Below, in pieces: positions 40,414 through 48,327 of a stretch of DNA of 64,000 bases. Source of the DNA: Saccharopolyspora ipomoeae (GTDB lineage Bacteria; Actinomycetota; Actinomycetes; Mycobacteriales; Pseudonocardiaceae); the NCBI RefSeq assembly GCF_029952525.1, contig NZ_JASAOF010000001.1, positions 674,505-738,504 on the forward strand, written 5' to 3'. A program made the translations under genes and the position numbers. The notes beneath the pieces were generated by a model. The model was not told where the DNA came from, did no database searches, and saw only the letters and a program-made list of their open reading frames with translations. How positions within the stretch are numbered: the first letter of the stretch is position 1; every line of letters begins with the position of its first letter.

Positions 40414-41466
40414 TCAGGCGTCCGCGAACCAGCGTCGCTCGAGAAGTGCGCTGTGATGCCCGGTTCCGTTGCGGGCGTCGTAGGCGCGGGCCCGCTCGCG
40501 GGCCTCGGCACGCCGCCGCTCGCCGTGCGCGCCGTCACCGCGCAGCAGGTGGAAGCGCGCCACCGCGGCCAGATCCTCGATCGCGTCCAGCGTGGTGAGG
40601 TCGAGGTTCTCCTCGGCGACGTCGACGATCTCCCGCGCGCTCGGAATCGGCGCACCGTCGGTCGCGCGCACCATCGCCCACACCGCGCACCGCCGGGCGA
40701 CCGCGTCGAGCTCCTGCCCGTCGATGGCCGCCGTCAGCGCTTTCCACGCGTCGTCGGTCTTGCCGCACACCGCGAGGTAGCCAGCGCGGTCGACCTCGAT
40801 CGTCATGATGCGGTGCGGTGCGCCCACCATCCCGGGGACGCGCACGTCGAGCTCGCGCAGCGCTTCCGCTGCGTCGAATGCCCCCGTGATGGCGCTCATC
40901 AACCCGATCGTCATGGCCTTATCCGGTGCCCACCAGTCCGATCCCTCGGCCAGCCACCGATCCATCCAGTCCTCGGCGGCGTCCCGCTCACCGGTGTGCG
41001 CGTGCCAGTACGCGCGGGCCACGGCGAGTTCGGGGGCGCCGTGACCGGATCGCCGGGTCTCGTGGTCGAGCTGGTTCAGGAAACCTTCGACGGTCGCGCG
41101 CGGCACCCCCGGATCGTCGAGCATCGCCGAGAGCGGTTGGACCACCATCGCCGACATGGCCTCGGCCGTGTTCTCCGGGATCTCGTGCCTGCGCTGCTTC
41201 AGCAGCTCCATCGTGGGCACGAAAAGCCGGAACCCCTCGGCGTGCGCGCCGCGCTCGAACACCGAGAACAGCTGGAACATCCGCGCCGACACCATGTGCA
41301 GGGCGGAGTCGAGCCGCGCTGCGTCGGCGTACAGCGCGTCGAGGATTCGCTCCTGCTCGGGGCCCGGTTCCATCGCCGCCGCTGCGAGGTAGTTGTCGTT
41401 CACCCGCTCCAGCTCGGCGACCTCGTCCTCGCTGAGCCGCGCGAGGTACTCGTCGAACTCGTTCAC
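40414..41466 (-). CDS. Helical repeat (TPR-like) protein coupled to an HSP90 homologue
   Basis: A 350-residue, Ala/Glu/Asp-rich all-helical protein. Segments such as APELAVARAYWHAHTGERDA, AITGAFDAAEALRELDV and CGKTDDAWKALTAAIDG look like degenerate tetratricopeptide helices, although no clean TPR consensus is present. GTG 41466 follows AGGAGGAAG and overlaps the HSP90 stop as GTGA, so it is translationally coupled. In eukaryotes TPR proteins are HSP90 co-chaperones; here a similar partnership is an attractive inference, not shown by sequence. Confidence 0.7.
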   Translation of the reverse strand: MNEFDEYLARLSEDEVAELERVNDNYLAAAAMEPGPEQERILDALYADAARLDSALHMVSARMFQLFSVFERGAHAEGFRLFVPTMELLKQRRHEIPENTAEAMSAMVVQPLSAMLDDPGVPRATVEGFLNQLDHETRRSGHGAPELAVARAYWHAHTGERDAAEDWMDRWLAEGSDWWAPDKAMTIGLMSAITGAFDAAEALRELDVRVPGMVGAPHRIMTIEVDRAGYLAVCGKTDDAWKALTAAIDGQELDAVARRCAVWAMVRATDGAPIPSAREIVDVAEENLDLTTLDAIEDLAAVARFHLLRGDGAHGERRRAEARERARAYDARNGTGHHSALLERRWFADA

Positions 41467-43265
41467 GGCCTTCCTCCTGCCACGTCGGTGCTGGTCGCTG
41501 CGGTGATGAGGGTGCTGAGGCTGTCGCCGAGCAGCAGGTGGTCGTCATCGCTGAGCGCCTGGCCGGTGTGCAGGCGCCCCAGCACGGACAGCGCCCGCAC
41601 CGCGTGCGCGGCGACGTCGTCGGGCAGCGCACCGCCGAGAGCGCGGACGGCGGGCGAGGCCACGTTGAGCACGAGACGCGGGCCGGCGGGTTCCCAGCGC
41701 GCGGCGATTCCGCCGAGAACCGACCCCCAGCCGCTGCTCGCGGCCGAGTCCGGGTGCCACGCGTCGTCCGGGGCGAGTTCGAGCGCGGCCACGGATTCGA
41801 CGCCGAGGTCGACCACCTGCGCCCGGTGGCCGGGCAGCGCTGAGGCCACGAGCCGCTCGATCGACGCGACCAGGCCCGGGTCTGCGGCGGGCGCCGCGGC
41901 CTCGACGAACGCCTCCAGGTCGAGGTGGCGCACCGACACGTCCACATCGGACTGGTCGAGAGCGGCCAGCAGCTGCGGTTCGTGGACGTGGCAGGCGTCG
42001 ATCAGGACCAGGTCGTGGTGGCGGGCGAGCGGCGCGAGCGCCCGGAACTGCGGGGCGAACAGCACCGGGTGCAGCACCCGGGCAGGCGGCTCGGTGTCCG
42101 TGCCCGCGACCAGCTGCCGCAGCGTCCGCTCACCCCGGGACGTGCCGAAACGCAGGTGGTCGTACATGAACGCGAACATCGTCGGGTCGGTGAGCGCCAT
42201 CGCCCGCAGCCCCACGGCGTGCGCTTCGACGAACCTCCGGAACGTGTCCGGGTGCGAGCGGGCCAGCTCCTCGACGTGCCGCTGGATCTGCTCGCCGACG
42301 GCCGCGGCCGCCTCCCGGACCAGCTTCGTGTCCTGCAGCGACTCCCGCGATGCGGTCAGCGGCAGCGTGCCGGCGTCGACGATCAGACGCGCGAAGTACG
42401 CCCAGTCGGGTGCCAGCTGGGTGTTGTCGTCGGCCACGAGCATCCCTCGGGCGTGGACCACGTCGCCGCCGCGACGAGCCGAGGCGGTCTCCTCCGGTGT
42501 CACGAAGGCGACGCCCCGCACGCCCAGCAGCGGCACGTCGATGCGCACCGTGGTGAGGGGGTCGAAACCGAAGGTCTCGACGCACAGCCGGGCCCTGGTC
42601 TCGGCGTCGAGGTCTTGCGGCGCGGTCGCGGTGCTCACCCGCACCGGGACGCCCGCGGCGTCGACGACGTCGACGGGCGTGTCGAGGTAGCGGGCGAACT
42701 CCCTCGCCACCCGGACCAGCCGACGCGGGGTCGCCCACGCCCGCTCCTCCGGCCGCGGCCGGACGATGATCCGCGATCCGGGTTCGCGCAGGGCTTCCGG
42801 CGCCTCGGTGATCTCGTAGGTCCCGTCGCTGGAACCCACCCACCGCACCGTGGGAGCGTGGTCGGTCTTCGCGCTGCGCGAGATCACCTCGACCGCGTCA
42901 CCGATGAGGAAGCACGACAGCAGCCCGATCCCGAACCGGCCGAGGAAGTCCTGCTGCGCCCGCTCCAGGTCGGCGCGCTTGGACGACGCGCCGATCGTCG
43001 CCAGCAGCGCCCGCATCTCGCCCGCGTCGAGCCCGATCCCGTTGTCCGCGACGACGATCGCTCCGTCCTCGACGGACACCTGGATCAGTCCGGGAGCATC
43101 GGCCGCACCCCGCGCCACGACGGCGTCGCGCGCGTTCTGCAGCAGCTCCCGCAGGAACACGCGCGGACTCGAATACAGGTGCTGGGACAGGATTTCCACG
43201 ACACCGCGCAGATCGACCTGGAACAGCTCAGTCCTACCGCCCGCACCCGGGCTCGCCTGGTTCAC
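41463..43265 (-). CDS. HSP90 (HtpG-like) family protein
   Basis: A 600-residue GHKL ATPase of the HSP90 family. The N-terminal domain shows FLRELLQNARDAVVARG (Glu40, Asn44), VVADNGIGLDAGEM (Asp74) and FLGRFGIGLLSCFLIGDAV. The middle domain keeps VRGVAFVTPEE, HARGMLVADD and the LPLTASRESLQDTKLVREAA block with the catalytic Arg context. The C-terminal third is divergent from HtpG and no clear dimerisation motif was found. GTG 43265 is the start. The partner gene begins inside its stop codon. Divergent TetR gene upstream. It likely remodels a specific client rather than being the general chaperone. Confidence 0.88.
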   Translation of the reverse strand: MNQASPGAGGRTELFQVDLRGVVEILSQHLYSSPRVFLRELLQNARDAVVARGAADAPGLIQVSVEDGAIVVADNGIGLDAGEMRALLATIGASSKRADLERAQQDFLGRFGIGLLSCFLIGDAVEVISRSAKTDHAPTVRWVGSSDGTYEITEAPEALREPGSRIIVRPRPEERAWATPRRLVRVAREFARYLDTPVDVVDAAGVPVRVSTATAPQDLDAETRARLCVETFGFDPLTTVRIDVPLLGVRGVAFVTPEETASARRGGDVVHARGMLVADDNTQLAPDWAYFARLIVDAGTLPLTASRESLQDTKLVREAAAAVGEQIQRHVEELARSHPDTFRRFVEAHAVGLRAMALTDPTMFAFMYDHLRFGTSRGERTLRQLVAGTDTEPPARVLHPVLFAPQFRALAPLARHHDLVLIDACHVHEPQLLAALDQSDVDVSVRHLDLEAFVEAAAPAADPGLVASIERLVASALPGHRAQVVDLGVESVAALELAPDDAWHPDSAASSGWGSVLGGIAARWEPAGPRLVLNVASPAVRALGGALPDDVAAHAVRALSVLGRLHTGQALSDDDHLLLGDSLSTLITAATSTDVAGGRP

Positions 43266-43387
43266 GCGGCCCAGCCTAGATGCCGCACCCCGCCGAGAAG
43301 CCGGTTTTGCCGCAGAAGGCGAGCGGCCACCCGGCGGACAGGGCCTCCAGACTCGCGTCTCCGCGACCGCGCTCAACGGCTTGCTTG

Positions 43388-43411
43388 AAGTGATGAATCA
43401 GTGGTTCACTT
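43388..43411. promoter_or_regulatory. TetR operator
   Basis: TGAATCAGTGGTTCA (43394-43408) is a near-perfect palindrome, nested in outer arms AAGTGA/TCACTT. It ends 6 bp before the TetR start codon, so the regulator probably represses itself; the divergent HSP90 start is 120 bp away. Confidence 0.65.
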
Positions 43412-43416
43412 CTTGC

Positions 43417-44028
43417 ATGCCTTATCGACGGACCCCCGCGGTGCAGGCGCGGCTGGACGCGCAGCGGGAACTGGTGCTGGAGGCCGCGATCGCCCTGCTG
43501 GCCGAGCGGGGATACGCGGCGTGCTCGATGGCAGCGGTGGCGGCGAAGGCAGGGATCGCCACCGGCAGCGTTTACCAGCACTTCCCCAGCAAGGCCGAGC
43601 TGGCCGCCGAGCTGTTCCGCACCGTGGTGTCCCGCGAAGTCGCGGCGGTGTCCGAGGCGTCGCAGCGGCCCGGGGACTTGCGGGAGCGGATCGTGGCGGT
43701 CGTCGAGACCTTCGCCGGTCGCGCGCTGAAGGCGCCCCGGCTGGCCTATGCGCTGTTGGCCGAACCGGTCGACCCCGCGGTGGATGCCGAGCGGCTGGTG
43801 TTCCGCGAGGCGTTCCGCGACGTCTTCGCCGAACGGATCGCCGAAGGGATCGAGTCCGGCGCGCTACCGGCGCAGGATCCGCGCTTGACCGCCTCGGCGC
43901 TGGTCGGCGCGGGCGCGGAGGCGCTGGTCGGCCCGTTGGCCGAGGGCGCGGCGGGACCGGACACGATTCCCGGTCTGGTCACCTTCACCCTGCGAGCCCT
44001 GGGAGTTGCGCATGTCAGCGACGCATGA
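43417..44028 (+). CDS. TetR-family regulator
   Basis: A 203-residue regulator with the helix-turn-helix region LVLEAAIALLAERGYAACSM and VAAKAGIATGSVYQHFPSK, and a C-terminal helical domain with LAYALLAEPVDPAVDAERL. This sequence type is often found directly upstream of AidB-like acyl-CoA dehydrogenases, and here the start of such a gene overlaps its stop by 17 bp. The operator at 43388-43411 sits at the start codon; an in-frame ATG at 43393 would put it inside the gene. Targets probably include the following remnant and the AurF-like gene. Confidence 0.88.
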   Translation: MPYRRTPAVQARLDAQRELVLEAAIALLAERGYAACSMAAVAAKAGIATGSVYQHFPSKAELAAELFRTVVSREVAAVSEASQRPGDLRERIVAVVETFAGRALKAPRLAYALLAEPVDPAVDAERLVFREAFRDVFAERIAEGIESGALPAQDPRLTASALVGAGAEALVGPLAEGAAGPDTIPGLVTFTLRALGVAHVSDA

Positions 44029-44275
44029 GGTCACCAATCAGGTTCCACCGCTGGTGGACTACGACGTCTCCGACAACCCGACGCCGCTGGAAGGGCTCCG
44101 ACGCGAAGGCGCGGAGCGGGCCGAGGACGAGGTCCGCGAACTCGGCGCGCTCGCTGCTCCACCAGCACGGCCATCCGGTGTCGCCGACGCCTTGCCTGGA
44201 TCGCGACCGGGGCGTGGCCTCCGGGACGTTGCCCCCGGTGTGAACGAGGTCCCGCCCGACCCGCCTTCCCCGTGA
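44012..44275 (+). pseudogene. Remnant of an AidB-like acyl-CoA dehydrogenase with a large internal deletion
   Basis: Starts MSATHEVTNQVPPLVDYDVS, the characteristic N-terminus of actinobacterial AidB-like (FadE8-type) acyl-CoA dehydrogenases, and continues ALEGLRREG-like to EVRELGALA at about residue 49. The next part, read across two frames, is the C-terminal end: LLHQHGHP (+1 frame), then VADALPGSR (first frame), then GTLPPV (+1 frame). About 450 central residues, including the catalytic base and FAD site, are missing. The retained 17-bp overlap with TetR shows the old operon. Non-functional as a dehydrogenase. Confidence 0.7.
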
Positions 44276-44315
44276 CACCCCGCCCCTCAGCCGCTCACGT
44301 CTCAGGAGGTCCACG

Positions 44316-45218
44316 ATGAGCACGACCACGAACTCGCACAGCGGACGGGATCGCGTCGCCGAGCGCTTGCAGCGCTCCTCCGCGAAGCAGTCCTACGACC
44401 CCGACGTCGACATCGACTGGGACGCCCCGCTGGTGGACGGGGCCTACGGCAAACCGCCGCACCGCTGCTCGCTGTACGGAACGCCCCTGTGGGAAGGGCT
44501 TTCAGAGCAGCAGCGAGCCGAACTGAGCATGCAGGAACTCAGCGCCAGCACGGCTTCGGGAATCTGGTTCGAGCTGATGCTCATGCAAGGCCTGACCCGG
44601 TACGCCTACAGCGCCGACCCGACCTCGCACCGCGCGCATTACGCGCTGACCGAGATCGCCGACGAATGCCGTCATTCCACGATGTTCGGCAAGGCCATCG
44701 ACAAGATCGACGGGAACGTGCGGCGGCCCAGCAGGTACGGCCACCGGGCAGGCAAGGTGTTCGGTGCGGTGGCCGGGCCGACCCTGCTGTTCGCCGGGGC
44801 GATCTACGTCGAGGAACTGGCCGACGCCATGCAGCGGGAGATCATGCGCGACGAGAGCCTGCAACCGCTGGGCCGGATGGTCTCGCGCATCCACGTGCTC
44901 GAAGAGGCGCGGCACATCAGCTTCGCCAAGGACGAACTCGAACGCGCTTGGCGCTCGCACGGCCCCCTCGCGCGGGAAGCGATCCGCTGGTCCATCGCGG
45001 GCATGATGGTGGTGGCAACCGCGGAGTTCCTGCACCCCAAGGCCTACACCTCCGTCGGGCTCGACCCGCGCGAGGCCAAGCGCGTCGCCGGGGCCAACCC
45101 GCACTGGCGCCGGACCAAGGCCGACTGGGCGCGCAAAGCGGTCGAGCTCTTCGAGGGCATGGGCATCATCGGCGGCCCCAGCAAGCGGCTCCTGCGCCGC
45201 GCGGGACTGGTCGACTGA
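44316..45218 (+). CDS. AurF-like diiron oxygenase
   Basis: A 300-residue ferritin-like protein of the p-aminobenzoate N-oxygenase (AurF) family. Diiron ligands appear in SGIWFELMLMQGLTRY, HYALTEIADECRHSTMFGKA (ExxH), AIYVEELADAMQRE and HVLEEARHISFAKDE (ExxxH). AurF-type enzymes oxidise aryl amines to nitro groups or hydroxylate small substrates with O2. ATG 44316 has AGGAGG upstream. It follows the TetR/dehydrogenase remnant and precedes DUF4873 on the same strand, so the TetR regulator probably controls it. No biosynthetic genes adjoin, so the substrate is unknown. Confidence 0.88.
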   Translation: MSTTTNSHSGRDRVAERLQRSSAKQSYDPDVDIDWDAPLVDGAYGKPPHRCSLYGTPLWEGLSEQQRAELSMQELSASTASGIWFELMLMQGLTRYAYSADPTSHRAHYALTEIADECRHSTMFGKAIDKIDGNVRRPSRYGHRAGKVFGAVAGPTLLFAGAIYVEELADAMQREIMRDESLQPLGRMVSRIHVLEEARHISFAKDELERAWRSHGPLAREAIRWSIAGMMVVATAEFLHPKAYTSVGLDPREAKRVAGANPHWRRTKADWARKAVELFEGMGIIGGPSKRLLRRAGLVD

Positions 45219-45343
45219 CCGGCGACCGGTTTCGTCGAGACCGAGGCGGACCCGACCCATGACACCCGACGCGTGCTGGTTCGGGCGCCGGACGCCACGG
45301 CACCTCCGACGACCACTGAGCAGCACCACCGAGAGGAGCGGAC

Positions 45344-45712
45344 ATGACCGACGCGCACGAGGACGACGACTACCGCGGTCCCGCCGTCGTCGTCACCCAG
45401 GACCGGGAGATCCGGGTTAACGTGGTGCTGCGCGGGCACTTCCAGCCCATCGACGGCCGCTACCACTGGTACGGGCGCCTGGCCGCGTCCGAGGAGATCA
45501 CCGAACTGGCCGCGCGCGGCCGCGTCGAGGTGGTGCTGCGCACCGCTGGTACCGAAGCACCCGGCACCCTCTCCGACCGCGACCCCTGGGGACGCTTGCG
45601 CATCAGCGGACTCGGGCGCCCACCGTTCGCGCTGCCCACCTCCCTCGACGACCCGGCCGAACCAACGACCACGCCCGCCCCCACGCGGAACCGATCATCA
45701 GGGCCGTCCTGA
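45344..45712 (+). CDS. DUF4873 domain protein
   Basis: A 122-residue protein with DYRGPAVVVTQDREIRVNVV and LRGHFQPIDGRYHWYGRLAA, the hallmark of DUF4873. This domain is often fused to the C-terminus of flavin monooxygenases or encoded beside them; here it is free-standing beside a diiron oxygenase. ATG 45344 has GAGAGGAG upstream. The C-terminal 30 residues are Pro/Thr-rich and probably disordered. Role unknown; association with an oxygenase is the recurring theme. Confidence 0.8.
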   Translation: MTDAHEDDDYRGPAVVVTQDREIRVNVVLRGHFQPIDGRYHWYGRLAASEEITELAARGRVEVVLRTAGTEAPGTLSDRDPWGRLRISGLGRPPFALPTSLDDPAEPTTTPAPTRNRSSGPS

Positions 45713-45934
45713 TCGGCCCCTTCCACACGCGTTCGAGAGCCCGCACGCGGACGATCGCGGCCACGTGAGTGGGCGGCTCGCTCGCGAAACCGATCCGGGT
45801 GGTCGTTGAGCCGCTGAACGCGCTCCAGGCCGCGCGCAGCCACCCGGTGTCAGGACCAATTACACCGACCGACCCACAGGCCCGACCACCAACGGAAGAA
45901 GATCGGCGACCCTCTTCTTCTACCGGGCCAGATC

Positions 45935-46090
45935 ATGGAAGCCAACACCCGCCAAGGCTACGAATACACCCTCCGCAAATACCTCCTGCCCGAATTCGCG
46001 CCCATGCGCATGAACGAAATCGCCCCGAACCACATTCGCAGTTTCTTCACTCGCCTGGGCACCGACGGCGCCTCGGCCACAACGGGGCAG
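45935..46090 (+). pseudogene. Fragment of a tyrosine-recombinase (phage integrase)
   Basis: EANTRQGYEYTLRKYLLPEF and APMRMNEIAPNHIRSFFTRL match the N-terminal SAM-like arm of tyrosine recombinases, then homology stops after LGTDGAS; the catalytic domain is absent. The rest of the gap 45713-46127 has no gene I can support. It marks an old integration or recombination event next to the dehydrogenase remnant. Confidence 0.7.
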
Positions 46091-46127
46091 GCTCAAGACT
46101 GGAAGCGTCTTGCACCCTTTTCGATTT

Positions 46128-47159
46128 TCACCAGGTTCCGACATCGCCGCTGGCCTTTGCCAGGCGATGGAAGGACTCGGTGCCCGCCTGGTAGGCGCCT
46201 GATTCGATCTCGTGGATGATCCGGGTGAGTTCCGCGTTGAGCGGCGCCTCGCGACCGATCTTCCGGGCCGCTTCGACGACGCCGCCGTTGATGACGTCGA
46301 CCTCGGTCGGGCGGGACCGCTGCAGGTCCTGGAGCATCGACGCCTTGGTGGGCCCGGCCCGGGCCATGAGCCGATCGAGGGCGTCCTCGGCGGCGGCGCG
46401 GTCGGTGGCGTCGCGGGTGAGCAGCTGATCGGCGGGGGTCGCGAACACCTCTCCCAGCGTCATGCCCAGGGCGCGGGCCGTGTCGTAGCCCTCTCGCCAG
46501 AGCTGCAGGGCCACCTCGCGCCCGACCGGGTCGGCCACCACGTCCCGGTACAGGCAGCCGCCCGCCGCACCGAGCCCGGAGAAGGTGCTGTTGAGCAGGA
46601 GCTTGGTCCACACCTGGCTGGCGATGGTCGCGGTGGCCTTCGCTTCGGCGATGCTCGCGAGGATCCGTTGCAGCCTGGCGAGCCGTTGCGTGCTGCTGCC
46701 GTCGAGCTCACCGACGACCGTGGGGGCGTCGGTGGTCTGCTGCAGGTGTCCGGGACCGAGGTTGGTCGCTCCCCATTCGATCAAACCGACGATCAGACGC
46801 TCCCGGCCGACCAGGGACTGCACGAGGTCATGGACCAGACCGTTGCCCAGCGCGACGTAGGTGTCCACCAGCCCCGCCGCGACCAGCGGGGTGACTGCCG
46901 ACCGCAGCGCGAGGGACTTCACGGTCAGCAGCGCGAAATCGAAGTGCCCGGTCAGCTCGCCGGGGTCCGACACGGCCTGCAGCCGGCGGCGCGAGACCTG
47001 GCCGTCGACCTCCTCGAACAGCAGTCCCGGGTCGCGCAGCGAGGCGACGTGCCGGTGGTCGGCGTCGAGCACCGTGACGTCGTGGCCCGCGTTGGTCATC
47101 TGCGCGGCCGCGACCCCGCCGATCGCGCCGCCTCCGACGACGATGATGCGTTCTGCCAT
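46128..47159 (-). CDS. Ketopantoate reductase (PanE/ApbA) family protein
   Basis: A 343-residue NAD(P)-dependent reductase: ERIIVVGGGAIGGVAAAQMT (Rossmann), FDFALLTVKSLAL, ALGNGLVHDLVQSLVGRERL, GLIEWGATNLGPGH and SQVWTKLLLNSTFSGL (catalytic Lys in the VWxKLLxN motif). The C-terminal domain ends PTEVDVINGGVVEAARKIG, with the substrate-binding Asn-Gly. The second family Lys region is kept. It follows the LacI gene by 17 bp and belongs to the same catabolic operon, so it probably reduces or oxidises a 2-keto or 2-hydroxy acid there rather than making pantothenate. Confidence 0.88.
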   Translation of the reverse strand: MAERIIVVGGGAIGGVAAAQMTNAGHDVTVLDADHRHVASLRDPGLLFEEVDGQVSRRRLQAVSDPGELTGHFDFALLTVKSLALRSAVTPLVAAGLVDTYVALGNGLVHDLVQSLVGRERLIVGLIEWGATNLGPGHLQQTTDAPTVVGELDGSSTQRLARLQRILASIAEAKATATIASQVWTKLLLNSTFSGLGAAGGCLYRDVVADPVGREVALQLWREGYDTARALGMTLGEVFATPADQLLTRDATDRAAAEDALDRLMARAGPTKASMLQDLQRSRPTEVDVINGGVVEAARKIGREAPLNAELTRIIHEIESGAYQAGTESFHRLAKASGDVGTW

Positions 47160-47176
47160 TTTCGCTCCTTCGAGTT

Positions 47177-48268
47177 TCAGGTGGCGCCGACGAGAGCGCC
47201 GGCCACCGGGGGAACCGCACGCGGCGGACAACCGCAGGTGGTGCCGATGTGGAGTTCGTAGGGCCGGATGGATTCGCGGGTGGGGCCTCCCGCACCGTCG
47301 ATCCGCCGGATGAGCTGGTCGACGGCCAACTCAGCCATGTGCCGGCGGGGAACGCAGATGGTGGTCAGCTCAGCCAGCATCGAGGCGGGCGGGAAGACCC
47401 CGTCGATGCCGGTGACGGCGACGTCCTCCGGAATCCGGATCCCGTGTCCGCGCAGGCTTCCGATCACGCCCGAAGCGATCGCGTCCGACCCGCACACGAC
47501 CGCGCGCGGCAGGTCCCCGGTTTCGATCAAGCGCTGGGCCGCGCGGTTGCCGCCTTCGGCGGTCAAGCTCGTGGTGAACCTGCGCTCCGGCGGGACCGGG
47601 ACGCCGAGCCGCTGCGCCGTGGCGACGAACGCCTCCGCCCGGCCGCCCGACGACGAGGAGTTGTGCGGCCCGGTCACCACCGCGAGATCGGTGTAGCCGT
47701 GCTCGACGACGTGGCAGAAGATCTCCTCGGCGGCCGTGACGTCGTCGATGCCGATGAAGTCCGCGTGCAAGTCCGGGATCCGGCGGATCAGCTGCACGAA
47801 CGGCATTCTGGCTCGGCGCAGCCGCCGAACGATCTCGCCGTCGTCGGGGTGCAGCACCGTGAGCACGACGCCGTCCACCCGCCGAGCGATCATCGCCTCG
47901 ACCACGCTCGCCAGCGTCTCCGGGCTCTCCTGGGTGTGGGCGAGGAAGACCTCGTAGTCCTGGCCGCGTGCCGCGTCGATGGTGCCCGCCGCGACATCGG
48001 CGTAGAAGGGGTTGTCGATGTGGGCCAGGACGAGACCGAGCACGCGGGTGCGGTCGGCGTCGAGCTTGGCGTGGTGGCGTTCGAGCGGGTAGCCCATCTC
48101 GCGCGCGATCTGCAGCACCCGTTGACGCATCTCGGCGGACACACCGCCACGCCCGTTGAAGACGTAGGAGACCGTGGCCGGCGTGACCCCGGCTTCCCTC
48201 GCGACGTCCGCAGCGGAGACCCGGAGGGCTCGGATGCCCGTCTTGCGCCCGTGGTTGCTCGACTTCAT
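47177..48268 (-). CDS. LacI-family transcriptional repressor
   Basis: A 363-residue regulator. The HTH and hinge are VSAADVAREAGVTPATVSYV and FNGRGGVSAEMRQRVLQIA; the ligand domain shows VLGLVLAHIDNPFYADVAAG, VDGVVLTVLHPDD and VAVTGIDGVFPPASML, typical of periplasmic-binding-like effector domains. ATG 48268 follows GAGG. It lies in the middle of the cluster it probably controls. The 14-bp motif TTAAGCAACGTTAA before the MFS and BKACE genes has the central CG expected for LacI-type operators. Confidence 0.9.
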   Translation of the reverse strand: MKSSNHGRKTGIRALRVSAADVAREAGVTPATVSYVFNGRGGVSAEMRQRVLQIAREMGYPLERHHAKLDADRTRVLGLVLAHIDNPFYADVAAGTIDAARGQDYEVFLAHTQESPETLASVVEAMIARRVDGVVLTVLHPDDGEIVRRLRRARMPFVQLIRRIPDLHADFIGIDDVTAAEEIFCHVVEHGYTDLAVVTGPHNSSSSGGRAEAFVATAQRLGVPVPPERRFTTSLTAEGGNRAAQRLIETGDLPRAVVCGSDAIASGVIGSLRGHGIRIPEDVAVTGIDGVFPPASMLAELTTICVPRRHMAELAVDQLIRRIDGAGGPTRESIRPYELHIGTTCGCPPRAVPPVAGALVGAT

Positions 48269-48327
48269 ACCGGTAGCCTCCTCTCGGCTCCTCTCCGGGG
48301 ACAACGCAGGCCGGGCTCTCAGCGCTG

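Noticed and set aside
46128..47159. Pantothenate biosynthesis gene panE
   Set aside because: The family match is good, but it lies in a LacI-controlled catabolic operon without other pantothenate genes, so the biosynthetic name is not supported.
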